A stretch of DNA of 35,862 nucleotides, taken from assembly GCA_018239845.1 (NCBI GenBank), contig JAFEGO010000106.1:1-35862 (forward strand), read 5' to 3'. The notes under the pieces are model-generated. The model saw nothing but the letters and a program-made list of their open reading frames with translations, made no database searches and was not told the origin of the DNA. Positions 9,101 to 17,623 of this stretch are shown piece after piece (position 1 is the first letter of the stretch; every line of letters begins with the position of its first letter). Made by a program: the position numbers and the translations under genes. Origin of the DNA: Verrucomicrobiota bacterium. GTDB taxonomy: Bacteria > Verrucomicrobiota > Verrucomicrobiia > Opitutales > Opitutaceae.

Positions 9101-9931
9101 GACGGTGCCACGACGGAAGGCGCCCCCAAGCGCCGCCGACGGAAGAAGGACGAGCCCAAGGGCGAGCCGACCGCCGAGGACCTGGCCGCGCTGGATGCGA
9201 CCAACTGGGACGCGATCAAGACCGAGGTGGACGCCCTGCGCCAGCGCCTCAACAGCATGGGTGCGGTTAACCTCGTGGCCATCGAGGAGTACGCGGAGCT
9301 CAAGCAGCGCCACGATTTCCTCCGCACGCAGTGCGACGACCTCACGAATGCCAAGGCCGACCTGGTCAAGGCCATCGACGAGATCAACCAGACCTCGCAG
9401 AAACAATTCGAGGTCACCTTCGAGCAGATCCGGAAAAACTTCGCCTACACCTTTGAGACGCTCTTCGGCGGCGGTCGTGCCGCGCTGGAGCTGATCCTGA
9501 CCGACGACATCCTGGAGAGCGGCATCGAGATCGTGGCGCAGCCACCGGGCACCAAGCTCAAGAGCATCACGCTCCTCTCTGGCGGCCAGAAGACGCTCAC
9601 CGCCGTGGCGCTCCTCTTCGCGCTCTACATGGTGAAGCCGTCGCCGTTCTGCTTGCTCGACGAGCTCGACGCGCCGCTCGACGAGTCGAACATCGGCCGC
9701 TTCACCGACCTGCTGAAGAAATTCGTGGGCGAGTCGCAGTTCATCATCATCACGCACAACAAGCGCACAGTCTCGGCCGCCAGCGCGATCTACGGCGTGA
9801 CGATGGAGGAGCGCGGCGTGTCGAAGACCGTCTCCATGCGCTTCAACGCCGAGCGCGGCGAGGCCGAGGCGCACCCGCAAAATATCGCGCAGGCGGTGGT
9901 CGGCGCGAAGGCCTCGATCGGGGCGAACTGA
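6122..9931 (+). CDS. smc: Chromosome partition protein SMC
   Basis: The bacterial SMC ATPase that compacts and segregates chromosomes as a V-shaped dimer with ScpA/ScpB. Residues 1-10 (MYLKALKLHG) and FKSF are typical. Walker A is GPNGCGKSN at 31-39. Long Glu/Gln/Arg-rich coiled coils flank a hinge at roughly 500-675 (from GFGEGAKALL to VVDRRGLVFGGHTGG). The ABC signature LLSGGQK is near 1151 and Walker B (FCLLDELDAPLDESNIGRF) near 1178. At 1269 residues it is about 80 longer than usual. The extra length includes a low-complexity stretch around residues 970-1020 with an acidic run (DLDEDDDAEEDAP) then a basic run (KRRRRKKDEPKG), just before the conserved NSMGAVNLVAIEEYAEL segment. The C-terminal tail after VSMRF is also somewhat long. 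ScpA and ScpB are not in this window. The gene is 4 bp from the next one, suggesting co-translation. Confidence 0.97.
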   Translation: MYLKALKLHGFKSFADPSTLRFEPGVTAVVGPNGCGKSNIADAIRWVLGEQSAKALRGGKMQDVIFEGADTRKPAQMCEVSLLLTECEQQLGSEFHEIEITRRVHRDGASEYSFNGQSCRLKDIQKLFMDTGVGRTSYSIMAQGQIDQILSSKPEERRAVFEEAAGITKYKSQRREALGKLALTDQNLARVADVIGEVSRQIGSLRRQAAKAMRYKRLSFRLRHLSLAYSGYHHAQLLATLADLEGKVGGLRSEANTRRENLETQQAALEERKASRSKLNQRVQDAQQAVFDQRSQREAAENTANLAQIRRSGLVDRLTSSKENVGEIEMQLREVSAQVDTGAQDKQMQLSLLGSSDSVFQQRNRELAVVEGELSKLEQQLNQAKFQNLQLESTVARLRTDCSGYEVDQKTSAHRHDALAQDLSGVREQQLATVATAAEMDKKAADALAEKTRAQAESVAAQTAITDLTREFREAQRKLQEIDRALAQRSARLKLLQQLQERWEGFGEGAKALLQGRFSASLDGTKFTPITHGLEVQPEFGKAVEALLGASAEAIAVADFATAQKILAQLEAEQAGSVCLKVAEGAQLAGATGELPAFLRPAGAALAQVDAAHPAAGVLAACYIADDLAAFLEFWKANPEFSFLAVSTRKGEVVDRRGLVFGGHTGGKKSANSIVQREIDLRETSRALAEEQKTHDTQKAAIDALSQRLAEAEQVLEQKRAEMLTITQTVAAAQAEQRNAQRAVEEASNRLRRMEGELVSLEAARNEAHVRWEKAQAGLAEADAAAAKQRELIQQLEIRITEVRTDRDVKRDTLSQARLELADRRQKVEVLDRGLGEMERRRHQLDELLRQRRSEIETWTKQIDDLERETTEQRARAAQFAEALAGAQEQVEKVRIELTELEQAITALETAQRSTHAQSESAHHELSSHEIKLAETRQRAQFLSDDVTREFQSEITTLDWKNLLWRSDDEPEGVKPLDLDEDDDAEEDAPKTEDGATTEGAPKRRRRKKDEPKGEPTAEDLAALDATNWDAIKTEVDALRQRLNSMGAVNLVAIEEYAELKQRHDFLRTQCDDLTNAKADLVKAIDEINQTSQKQFEVTFEQIRKNFAYTFETLFGGGRAALELILTDDILESGIEIVAQPPGTKLKSITLLSGGQKTLTAVALLFALYMVKPSPFCLLDELDAPLDESNIGRFTDLLKKFVGESQFIIITHNKRTVSAASAIYGVTMEERGVSKTVSMRFNAERGEAEAHPQNIAQAVVGAKASIGAN

Positions 9932-9935
9932 CGCC

Positions 9936-11852
9936 ATGGCCAACCGTCGCATCAACATCATCTGGGGCGGCGCGGAGCGGCAGGCGGGCGAGTGGCACCT
10001 CGGGCTCTGGGGCACGCACGAGCGCAGCCCCGGCTCGCGCATCCGCGATCTCACGATCAGCGGGCGCGGCGTGCTGCGCTGGGCGGCGGCGCTGACGGTG
10101 GCCGGCTACCTTGCGGCGATGACGGCGCTGTTCTACTGGTTCGACAGCCGGCCCAACAACCTCGTGACCTACCCGGACACGCTGTTGCTCCCCCTGCGCT
10201 GGAAGCATATTCAGGAACTGCGCGGGCAGGCCTACATTGCCGAGGGCCTGGATGATGTGAAGAAAGGGCGCTGGGGCGACGGCCAGCGCAAGCTGCAGGC
10301 AGGTCTGGCGCGTTATCCTCGCGATCTGCGCGCGCGGCTGGTGATGAGCCAGTTTTATGCATTGATCGACCGCCGGCCCCAGGCCCTGACCATGTTGCGC
10401 GAAGGCCTCGAGTACGGTTATCCCGGCCGGGCCTATCTCGAAACGCTCTTCCGGATCGCCGCCGAAGGAGAGGATTTTTCGATCACGATCGCCACCTGCG
10501 ACCGCTTTCTCCCGGAGCAGAAAGCCGATCATGACTGGCTGCTCGCCCAAAAGATCACGGCCCTGATCGGTGACAAACAGCCGGCCGAGGCCCTGCGTCT
10601 TGCAGAGGACCGCGGCACCGGCGATGCGTTCATCAACGAGGCGCACGTCATGGCCCTGTTGGATCTGAAACGCGCCCCGGAGGCGGAGGCATTCCTCGCG
10701 GATTGGCTCAAGGCCTACCCGGCGCAGGAAGGGCAGATCGTGCGGCTGCAGGTGCGCACGTACCGGGAGCTGAATCAGACCGACCGGATGCAACAGGCCC
10801 TTGAGCGCATGCGCGCCCTCGATCCGGTCAATTCCCGGCCCTACGTCTATGCGGTCGTCCAATTGGCGATGGTCGGCGACACCGCCGGTGCGCGCGCGGC
10901 GCTGGAGCGGTATTTCCTGCGCTTTGGCGGTTCAGCCGACGACCTCGTTCTCCTGGCCGAGCCGTTGTCGGAGATCGGCGCCGGCGCATTGCTGCAACGG
11001 CTGACCGAGGAGGCCGCGGCCCATGGCTTCGTGCTCAAGCCCTACAAGAGCGCCCAGGCGCTGATGCTGCTGCAACAGGGCGACATCGCGGGCGCCAAGG
11101 CGATGCTGGAGCAGATGAAGTCGATGGTCGCAAAGGACAAGCCGACGGAAGTTTTCTGGTTTGACTGGATGTCGCAGCTCACCGCGGCCGCGAGCGCGAC
11201 GGAGGATTCGCCCGCGGTCAGCCTGACCGCGCTGCTGCAATCGCGGCCGCTGCCTTTGAAAACCTACCGGCTCAGCACGCAGGTGTTGATGCGGGCCGAC
11301 CGCCTGCAGGCCGCCCGGGCCGTGCTGGCCATCGGCGAACGCAGCGCACCGACGAGCCGGACCCTCGCCCTCCTGCGCAAGGACCTCGAGCAGGCCGTCG
11401 CGGACGCGCAGCGCAAGGCAGCGCCGACGATGGTCGCGGTGGCGACGACGGCGCAGACGGACAAGGCCTTTTTCCAAAAACTCGACGAGGATCAGAAAGC
11501 CGGGCGTTGGGCCGAGGCTGCGCAGTCGATCCGTGAGGTGCGCGTGGCCAAGCCGGCGTGGCTGGCGCAGCGCAATGCGGAGGTGCTGCAACGGCAGATG
11601 CGCGTGGCGGTCGAGCTCGGCGACGTGTTGGAGGTGCTCAGCGCGGAAAGACTTTATTTGGATGGCAGCACCGAACATTCGCAACAGGCGGTCGCCATCG
11701 CGCGGCTGCTCGGCGAGCGTGGCGCGCGCAGCGATGCGCAGCTGGTGCTGGCCGAGGTGATGAAGCGCTCGCCCGATTTCCCGCCCGTGCGGCGCCTGAA
11801 GGAAGAGTGGGCGGCAGCCGACGCGAAGGCGAAGGCGGCGACGAAGAAGTAA
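9936..11852 (+). CDS. One-TM protein with TPR-like helical repeats, coupled to smc
   Basis: I do not recognise a named family for this 638-residue protein. The N-terminus has a short soluble part, then one hydrophobic helix at about residues 48-68 (LRWAAALTVAGYLAAMTALF). The rest is Ala/Leu/Glu-rich helical sequence with TPR-like pairs, for example around GRWGDGQRKLQAGLARYPRDLRARLVMSQ read from about residue 110, and LIDRRPQALTMLREGLEYGY after it. Further helix pairs continue to a Lys/Ala-rich tail (AAADAKAKAATKK). A bitopic inner-membrane protein with a large repeat domain for protein contacts is likely; the side of the membrane is uncertain. The ATG lies 4 bp after the smc stop and no other start signal is needed, so translation is probably coupled to smc. 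A terminator directly follows, making smc and this gene a two-gene unit. Confidence 0.75.
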   Translation: MANRRINIIWGGAERQAGEWHLGLWGTHERSPGSRIRDLTISGRGVLRWAAALTVAGYLAAMTALFYWFDSRPNNLVTYPDTLLLPLRWKHIQELRGQAYIAEGLDDVKKGRWGDGQRKLQAGLARYPRDLRARLVMSQFYALIDRRPQALTMLREGLEYGYPGRAYLETLFRIAAEGEDFSITIATCDRFLPEQKADHDWLLAQKITALIGDKQPAEALRLAEDRGTGDAFINEAHVMALLDLKRAPEAEAFLADWLKAYPAQEGQIVRLQVRTYRELNQTDRMQQALERMRALDPVNSRPYVYAVVQLAMVGDTAGARAALERYFLRFGGSADDLVLLAEPLSEIGAGALLQRLTEEAAAHGFVLKPYKSAQALMLLQQGDIAGAKAMLEQMKSMVAKDKPTEVFWFDWMSQLTAAASATEDSPAVSLTALLQSRPLPLKTYRLSTQVLMRADRLQAARAVLAIGERSAPTSRTLALLRKDLEQAVADAQRKAAPTMVAVATTAQTDKAFFQKLDEDQKAGRWAEAAQSIREVRVAKPAWLAQRNAEVLQRQMRVAVELGDVLEVLSAERLYLDGSTEHSQQAVAIARLLGERGARSDAQLVLAEVMKRSPDFPPVRRLKEEWAAADAKAKAATKK

Positions 11853-11880
11853 GGCGGGCCAAAGCCCCGCCCTGCTTTTT
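11853..11880 (+). terminator. Intrinsic terminator after the smc-linked gene
   Basis: Immediately after the stop codon, GGCGGG (11853-11858) can pair with CCCGCC (11866-11871) across a 7-base loop, followed after four bases by TTTTT (11876-11880). It ends transcription of the plus-strand unit just where the convergent gene stops. Confidence 0.7.
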
Positions 11881-14080
11881 ATAGAATCAAATCCGGCGGC
11901 ACGTTGGACAGCGCCTCCTCGATCGTGGTGAGGCCCATCTTGACCTTTAGCATGGAGTCCTGGTGGAGCGTCTTCATGCCGTTCTTCATCGCGATGCGTT
12001 TCAACTCGGCGACCTCGAGTTCCTTGTTGATGCCCTCGGTCAGTTCCTCGCTGTTCACCATCAGTTCGTGGATGCCGACGCGGCCTTTGTAGCCGGTGCC
12101 GTTGCAGGTGGGGCAGCCCTGCGGGTTGGCCTTGAAGATCTTTTCGACCGGGCCGCCCAGGGCTTTCTCGATGATCTCCTTTTCGCGGCCGGCCGGCGTG
12201 TACTCGGTCTTGCAGCCTTTGCAGACGCGACGGAGGAGACGCTGGGCACACACACAGACGAGCGAGGCGGAAATGTTGAAGGCCTCGACGCCCATCTCGC
12301 CAATGCGCGCCACGGTCGAGGGCGCGTCGTTGGTGTGGAGGGTGGAGACGAGCAAGTGGCCGGTGAGCGCGGCCTCGACGGCGATGCCGGCGGTCTCCTC
12401 GTCGCGGATTTCGCCGACGAGGATGATGTCAGGGTCCATGCGGAGGTAGCAGCGCAGCGCGCGGGCGAAGGTGAGGCCGATCGTCCGGTTCATCTGCATC
12501 TGGTTCAGGCCGGGGAGGGTGTACTCGATGGGGTCCTCGGCGGTCTGGATGTTGACGTCCGGCGTGTTCACCTCGGCGAGCGCGGCGTAGAGCGTCATGG
12601 ACTTGCCGGAGCCGGTGGGGCCGCAGTGCAAAATCATGCCGTAAGGCTGGCGGATGCACTCGCGGTACTTGGCGAGGTTTTCCTCGGAGAAGCCGAGCGC
12701 GGGGAGCGGCAGTGTGGACTTCTGCTTGTCGAGGATACGCATGACGACCTTCTCGCCGTCCTTCATCGGGCCGGTGGCCACGCGAAGGTCGAGGTCCATG
12801 TTTTTCTTCGTGAAATTCTTGAAGACGATGCGTCCGTCCTGCGGCAACCGGCGCTCCGAGATGTCGAGGTTGCACATGATCTTCAGGCGGGCGATGAGGC
12901 CGCCGGTGACCTGCTTCGGGAGGCGCAGCTTTTCCTGACAGAGACCGTCTATGCGATAGCGGACGCAGAGGTCCTTTTCCTGCGGCTCGATGTGGATGTC
13001 GGAGGCCCCGCAGATGTAGGCATCCTCGATGATGCGGTTGGCGAGCTGCACGATCGGCGCGGAGTCCTCGCTCTCGAGGTCCTTCGCGCTGAGCTCCTTG
13101 CCCTCGGCGTCGGCGGCGTAGGCATTATGGATGACCTCGCTGACCGCGCCGATGTCGATGTCGCCGGGGGCTGCAGGGCCGGACTTGGAGTCCTTGAAAT
13201 ATTTTTTCAGCAGGGTCTCGAACAGACCCGCGGGGGCGACGCTGACCTCCTCGAGCGCGAGGTCGGTGGCCTGGGTAAAGGCCTCGCGCTTCGCGTAGTC
13301 GAGGGGATTGGTCATCAGCGCGGCGACCGAGCCGGGGCCGAGGCGCTTGTAGGGGAAGACGCCCTCGCGACGGATGATCGCGTCACCGGTGGCCTCGACG
13401 AGCTTCTCGTCGATTTCAATCTCCTCGGGTTTGCTGACGAGGGGGAGGTCGGTGAGCTTGGAGACGAATTTCGCGGTGTCGTCGCCGCTGAGCTGGAACT
13501 TGGGGTCCAGCATGCGGTGCATCAGCGTCGCGGAGTACTCGGCGACCTCCTTGAGGATGACGAGGTCCTTCTCGGTGAACTCGCCGCCGGTACCGGCGGC
13601 GGCCTCCTTGTTGAGGACCTGGATGGCGCCGATGACGATGTTGTTCGTCTTGAGCGGGACCGTGAGCATCGAGCGCACCTCGAAGCCGGTGGTCTTGGCC
13701 ATCGACGACATGGTGAACGGCGCCTGGCTGTCGGAGTTGCGGAAGAAGGCGTGCTCGCCGGTCGAGATGACCTTGCCGACGACACCCGTGCCGAGGGGCA
13801 GGCGGAGGGCGAGGAGCTTGACGGCGGTCTCCTGCAGCTTCGCCTCCAAGGCCGGCTCATGCGTCCAGAGGGTGGGGGAGTAATAGACCTGCTTGAAGGT
13901 GATGTCGTTGCCCTCGACGAGATAGAGGGTCATGGACTGGGCTTGGAGCGCCTCGACGACCTTCGACGCGGTCAGCTCGATGACGGAACTCACATCCTCG
14001 CGACTCGGCGTCGCCTTGGAGATAATCTTGATCAGCAGGGAACGGCGCAGCGTGTTGGAAATATTGGAGGACGGGGGCAT
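11879..14080 (-). CDS. GspE/PulE/PilB-type secretion or pilus ATPase with N-terminal GAF domain
   Basis: A 733-residue AAA-like traffic ATPase of the type II secretion / type IV pilus assembly class. The ATPase core has an N2-domain block ([22 protein letters not shown]), Walker A GPTGSGKS near residue 489, the Asp box AEDPIEY, Walker B with [13 protein letters not shown] near 556 and the His box [14 protein letters not shown] four-Cys zinc site follows (VCKGC near 620; CPTCNGTG near 658), then [12 protein letters not shown]. Instead of a standard N1 domain, residues ~25-185 look like a GAF domain ([27 protein letters not shown] ... [10 protein letters not shown] ... [21 protein letters not shown], read in pieces). 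The ATG at 14080 is preferred over a TTG 57 bp upstream, whose extra residues are Pro/Arg-rich; neither has a clear ribosome site. No pilin or secretin genes are adjacent, so which machine it drives is unknown. It is divergent from yraN. Confidence 0.9.
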   Translation of the reverse strand: MPPSSNISNTLRRSLLIKIISKATPSREDVSSVIELTASKVVEALQAQSMTLYLVEGNDITFKQVYYSPTLWTHEPALEAKLQETAVKLLALRLPLGTGVVGKVISTGEHAFFRNSDSQAPFTMSSMAKTTGFEVRSMLTVPLKTNNIVIGAIQVLNKEAAAGTGGEFTEKDLVILKEVAEYSATLMHRMLDPKFQLSGDDTAKFVSKLTDLPLVSKPEEIEIDEKLVEATGDAIIRREGVFPYKRLGPGSVAALMTNPLDYAKREAFTQATDLALEEVSVAPAGLFETLLKKYFKDSKSGPAAPGDIDIGAVSEVIHNAYAADAEGKELSAKDLESEDSAPIVQLANRIIEDAYICGASDIHIEPQEKDLCVRYRIDGLCQEKLRLPKQVTGGLIARLKIMCNLDISERRLPQDGRIVFKNFTKKNMDLDLRVATGPMKDGEKVVMRILDKQKSTLPLPALGFSEENLAKYRECIRQPYGMILHCGPTGSGKSMTLYAALAEVNTPDVNIQTAEDPIEYTLPGLNQMQMNRTIGLTFARALRCYLRMDPDIILVGEIRDEETAGIAVEAALTGHLLVSTLHTNDAPSTVARIGEMGVEAFNISASLVCVCAQRLLRRVCKGCKTEYTPAGREKEIIEKALGGPVEKIFKANPQGCPTCNGTGYKGRVGIHELMVNSEELTEGINKELEVAELKRIAMKNGMKTLHQDSMLKVKMGLTTIEEALSNVPPDLIL

Positions 14081-14173
14081 GGGCCGGGAGGCGGGGAGGG
14101 AGGTTCTGGGATTGTCACCTAGCGGCGGGTGCCGCAATGAGAAACCTGCGGCACAACCCGCCGCGTTGCAAAC

Positions 14174-14599
14174 ATGCCCGACTGGCTCAGCCGATTATTC
14201 GCCCTCTTCCGTCCCGCCGATGCCGGGCAGCGGGGCGAGCATGCGGCGGCGGATTTCCTGCGCACGCAGCGGAGTTTCACCATCGTGGCGCGCAACTGGC
14301 GTAATCCTCGCGACCGGCGCGATGAGCTCGACCTCGTGTGCCGCGACGGCGAGGTGCTGGTGTTTGTCGAGGTGAAGGCGCGCAAAGCCGGCGCACTCGT
14401 GCCGGGCTACTACGCGGTTGATAAACGCAAGAAGCGCGTGCTGCACCGCGCGGCGAAAGCGTACCTCAGCCGGCTCGCGAGCCCGCCGCCGACTTTCCGC
14501 CTCGATGTGGTGGAGGTGTCCCTGCCGGTGGACGGCGGAGCGCCGGAGATCCTGCACTTTGAGAACGTCCCGCTGTTTGCGAAACATTTCCGGGGCTGA
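14174..14599 (+). CDS. YraN family (UPF0102) putative endonuclease
   Basis: A 141-residue protein that matches UPF0102/YraN by length and motifs. [12 protein letters not shown] (residues ~18-29) is the N-terminal block, and [21 protein letters not shown] (about 50-70) is the PD-(D/E)XK nuclease-like core with the Asp and E-V-K triad. [17 protein letters not shown] follows as the usual basic helix. The family is thought to act on DNA, perhaps on branched intermediates, but its role is not settled. The usual GEIDLI is DELDLV here, which keeps the acidic residues. The start at 14174 leaves only about 93 bp to the divergent ATPase start at 14080. The zwf start is 63 bp downstream. Confidence 0.87.
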   Translation: MPDWLSRLFALFRPADAGQRGEHAAADFLRTQRSFTIVARNWRNPRDRRDELDLVCRDGEVLVFVEVKARKAGALVPGYYAVDKRKKRVLHRAAKAYLSRLASPPPTFRLDVVEVSLPVDGGAPEILHFENVPLFAKHFRG

Positions 14600-14662
14600 G
14601 CCGGGCTGACGGAATTGCCGCTTGCGTCATCCCCGGAGCGGGCCGAAATTCCGCCTTCGCAT

Positions 14663-16201
14663 ATGGCCGAAACCCAGCGTCATCCCTTCCTGCATGGTCT
14701 GAGCAAACACCGGGGCGCCCCGCCTACCGTGGTCGTGATCTTCGGCGCCTCCGGCGACCTCACGGCGCGCAAGCTCATCCCCGCGGTGTACAACCTGGGC
14801 GTGGACGGACTGCTGCCCGCCGATTTCTTCCTCGTGGGCTACGGCCGCAAGGCGATCCCCGACGAGGAGTTTCGCACCCTCGCGGCGGATGCGATCAAGG
14901 AATTTTCCCGGCGTGAGCTTTCCCACGACGTCTGGGACCGCATCGCGGCGCACACGAGTTACGTCGCCGGCGGCTACGATGAGAAGGCGGCCTTCGACCG
15001 CCTCGCTGCGCACATCGCCGATCTGGAGAAGAAACTCGGCCGCGAGGTCCAGACGCTGTTCTACATCTCGACGCCGCCATCGGTCTTCGCGCCCATTTTG
15101 CAGAACCTCGGTGCCAGCGGCCTCGCCGGCAAGTACCTCGGGCAGGCCCACCACGCGAAGGTGATCATCGAAAAACCCTTCGGCAAGGACCTCGCCTCCG
15201 CCGTCGCGCTCAACGCCACGATCCGCTCCGTCTTCGCCGAGCACCAAGTGTATCGCATCGACCACTACCTTGGCAAGGAGACGGTGCAGGGCCTGCTGGT
15301 GCAGCGTTTCTCCAATGCGATCTTCGAGCCGCTCTGGAACCGCAACTTCATCGACAGCGTGCAGATCACCGTGGCCGAGGAAGTCGGCGTCGGCACGCGC
15401 GGCGGCTACTACGAGCAGAGCGGCTGCCTGCGCGACATGATCCAGAACCACACCATGCAGCTCCTCGCCCTCACCGCGATGGAGCCGCCGGTGTCGCTCG
15501 ACGCGGAGTCGATCCGCGACGAGAAGGTAAAGCTCCTTCGCGCGATCCAGCCCCTGGCTCTCGGGCCCGACGGCGATGCCGCGCGCGCGCAGTACGCCGC
15601 GGGCATGATCGACGGCAAGGCCGTGCCGGGCTACCTGCAGGAAGAGGGCATTGCCAAGGAGTCGGCGACCGAGACCTACGCGGCGCTGCGCCTCTCGATC
15701 AACAACTGGCGCTGGCAGGGCGTGCCGTTCTACCTGCGCTCCGGCAAGCGCATGGCCCGGCGCGTCTCCGAGATCGCAATCAATTTCAAGCGGCCCCCGG
15801 GCGCGCTCTTCGCCGAGGGCGACCGCTTCAACCTCGCGACCAACACGCTCTCCTTCCAGATCCAGCCCGACGAGGGCCTGAGCATGATCCTCAACACCAA
15901 GGTGCCCGGCCTCGAGACGCGCACCCAGCCGGTGAAGATGAACTTCCGCTACGCCACGACCTTCGGCTCCAACACCCCCGAGGCCTACGAGCGGCTCGTG
16001 CTCGATGCGATGGTGGGCGACGGCACGCTCTTCATTCGCGGCGACGAGACCGAGGCCTCGTGGAAACTATACACGCCTCTCCTCGAAGCCTGGGCCAAGG
16101 CCGGCCGCGACGGCATGGACACTTATCCCGCCGGTTCCTGGGGTCCGCCGAGCAGCGACGCGCTGCTCGCGAAAAACAACCACGTTTGGCGCCAGCCCTG
16201 A
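14663..16201 (+). CDS. zwf: Glucose-6-phosphate 1-dehydrogenase
   Basis: Oxidises glucose-6-phosphate to 6-phosphogluconolactone with NADP+, the entry step of the oxidative pentose phosphate pathway (cytoplasm). The 512-residue length is normal. The dinucleotide motif GASGDLTARK is at residues 28-37 and the active-site signature RIDHYLGKE at 198-206, followed by TVQGLLVQRF. IEKPFGKDL and SIRDEKVKLLRAI are also typical. The ATG at 14663 was chosen; the frame is open upstream to a TTG at 14615, but the family begins near here and the extra residues are not conserved-looking. It is followed after 11 bp by opcA, the G6PDH assembly factor, so the two should be co-expressed. No pgl or gnd gene is in this window. 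Confidence 0.97.
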   Translation: MAETQRHPFLHGLSKHRGAPPTVVVIFGASGDLTARKLIPAVYNLGVDGLLPADFFLVGYGRKAIPDEEFRTLAADAIKEFSRRELSHDVWDRIAAHTSYVAGGYDEKAAFDRLAAHIADLEKKLGREVQTLFYISTPPSVFAPILQNLGASGLAGKYLGQAHHAKVIIEKPFGKDLASAVALNATIRSVFAEHQVYRIDHYLGKETVQGLLVQRFSNAIFEPLWNRNFIDSVQITVAEEVGVGTRGGYYEQSGCLRDMIQNHTMQLLALTAMEPPVSLDAESIRDEKVKLLRAIQPLALGPDGDAARAQYAAGMIDGKAVPGYLQEEGIAKESATETYAALRLSINNWRWQGVPFYLRSGKRMARRVSEIAINFKRPPGALFAEGDRFNLATNTLSFQIQPDEGLSMILNTKVPGLETRTQPVKMNFRYATTFGSNTPEAYERLVLDAMVGDGTLFIRGDETEASWKLYTPLLEAWAKAGRDGMDTYPAGSWGPPSSDALLAKNNHVWRQP

Positions 16202-16212
16202 GCGATTTTAGC

Positions 16213-17196
16213 ATGGCTGAGATTTTTGACGCACTGCCCGGCCAAGAGGTGCCGGTAAAATCCATCTCGCGCAGCCTCGCCGCGATGTGGGCGAGCACGG
16301 CGGCCAGCGGCGGCGCCGCGCCCTCGGCCGACGATGCCAAGGCGACGCAGGTCAACTTTGTCCTTCACCTCGGCTTCAACACCACGGCGGAGGATGCGGC
16401 CGAGCAGTTCCAGACCGTGGTGCGCTTCTCCAAGCGCTACCCGAGCCGCATCGTCGTGCTGTGCCCGCTGAAAAACGACGAGGGCGTCACCGATCTGCGG
16501 GCGAAAATCTACGGCGAGTGCCACCTCGGTAAATCGAAGGCCGACAAGCGCTGCGTCGAGTTCGTGATGCTCAGCTACCCGAAGTCGGCCCGGCAGTTTT
16601 TGGAGAACCAGGTCTCCATCAGCCTCTCGACCGACCTGCCACTCTACTACTGGGCGCACCGTTTCTCCGAGAGCGGCAAGCTCGCGGACTATCGGTTTCT
16701 CCTCGGCCGCGCGCGCCGCGTGCTGATCGACAGCGCCATCGCACCGGTCGATGCGACGACGTTCCCTTGGCCGAATCCTTCATCGCTGCGCGACCTCGTT
16801 TACAGCCGCCTGCTGCCCGTGCGGCAGACGATCGGGCAGTTCATCGCCGGCTATGCGCCGGCGGCGATCGTGACCGGGCTGAGCGTCGTGAAGATCGGCC
16901 ACACCGACGCGCTGAAGGCCGAGGGCTGTGTCACGCGCGAGTGGCTGCGCCGCCGGCTCGCGGCCTGCGGCGCGGACCTGAATGCCGTGAAGTTCACGAC
17001 CGGTCCGGCGACGGCGGGCGACCTGAGCGTGCAGTTCGAGTACACGGACGCGGCGAAATATTTCCGTTGGAGCGGTGACCTCAAGACGAAGCATGCGCAG
17101 TTCGAGGCGGACTTCGGCGGCGGGCCTTCCGTGCTGACGGCGGCCGTGAGCCTGCTGAGCCCCGAGGCGGCGCTGAGCGAAGCGATGTTTTTCTAG
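16213..17196 (+). CDS. opcA: Glucose-6-phosphate dehydrogenase assembly protein OpcA
   Basis: A 327-residue OpcA homologue. In cyanobacteria OpcA promotes G6PDH oligomerisation and activation in a redox-linked way; actinobacteria also have it beside zwf. Visible family-like features are the FVLHLGFNTTAEDAAEQFQTVVRFSKRYPSRIVVLCP block at about 52-90 (read in pieces), DLPLYYWAHRF near 140 and the SSLRDLVYSRLLPVRQTIGQF stretch near 195. The start ATG at 16213 lies 11 bp after the zwf stop. The frame is open further upstream inside zwf, but that part is just zwf read in another frame. Whether the cyanobacterial redox control holds here cannot be read from the sequence. Confidence 0.9.
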   Translation: MAEIFDALPGQEVPVKSISRSLAAMWASTAASGGAAPSADDAKATQVNFVLHLGFNTTAEDAAEQFQTVVRFSKRYPSRIVVLCPLKNDEGVTDLRAKIYGECHLGKSKADKRCVEFVMLSYPKSARQFLENQVSISLSTDLPLYYWAHRFSESGKLADYRFLLGRARRVLIDSAIAPVDATTFPWPNPSSLRDLVYSRLLPVRQTIGQFIAGYAPAAIVTGLSVVKIGHTDALKAEGCVTREWLRRRLAACGADLNAVKFTTGPATAGDLSVQFEYTDAAKYFRWSGDLKTKHAQFEADFGGGPSVLTAAVSLLSPEAALSEAMFF

Positions 17197-17214
17197 GCCA
17201 AAGCCATTATCCGC

Positions 17215-17622
17215 ATGAAGACAAAATCGACGAAACGGGTGACAGGTATCGGCGGTGTGTTCTTCAAGGCAAAGAATCCGAAAAAACTCGGGGCGTGGTA
17301 CGCCAAGCACCTCGGGCTGCCGATCGATCCCAACTGGGGAGGCTGCAGCTTCGACTGGCGCGAGGCGAAGAATCCGCAGAAGAAAGGCGCCACGGCGTGG
17401 AGTCTGTTTGCCGCGGATACCAAGTACCTCGGCGGTAGCAAGCAGGCCCACATGATCAACTATCGCGTGGCCAATCTGAAAAAAGTGCTCGCCGAGCTGA
17501 AGAAGGAAAAAGTCTGGATCGACCCGAAAGGTATCGAGGCCTCGGACTTCGGTCAATTCGCGTGGATCAAGGACGGCGAGGGCAACCGCATCGAGCTCTG
17601 GCAGCCGCCGAAAGGGATGTGA
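17215..17622 (+). CDS. VOC-superfamily (glyoxalase/bleomycin-resistance fold) protein
   Basis: A 135-residue single-module VOC protein. GIGGVFFKAKNPKKLGAWYAKHLGLP (residues ~11-36, two pieces) is the N-terminal beta-alpha-beta unit. The C-terminal half has the partner unit ending in FAWIKDGEGNRIELWQPP, where the Glu of IELW is the usual metal ligand. The substrate cannot be predicted; relatives are often annotated only as glyoxalase-like. It begins 18 bp after opcA, so it is probably the last gene of the zwf-opcA transcript. A large palindrome follows directly. Confidence 0.85.
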   Translation: MKTKSTKRVTGIGGVFFKAKNPKKLGAWYAKHLGLPIDPNWGGCSFDWREAKNPQKKGATAWSLFAADTKYLGGSKQAHMINYRVANLKKVLAELKKEKVWIDPKGIEASDFGQFAWIKDGEGNRIELWQPPKGM

Positions 17623-17623
17623 G

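Noticed and set aside
11963..14122. Long open plus-strand frame antisense to the GAF-GspE ATPase
   Set aside because: No motif, and the opposite frame has complete Walker, Asp, His and Cys motifs.
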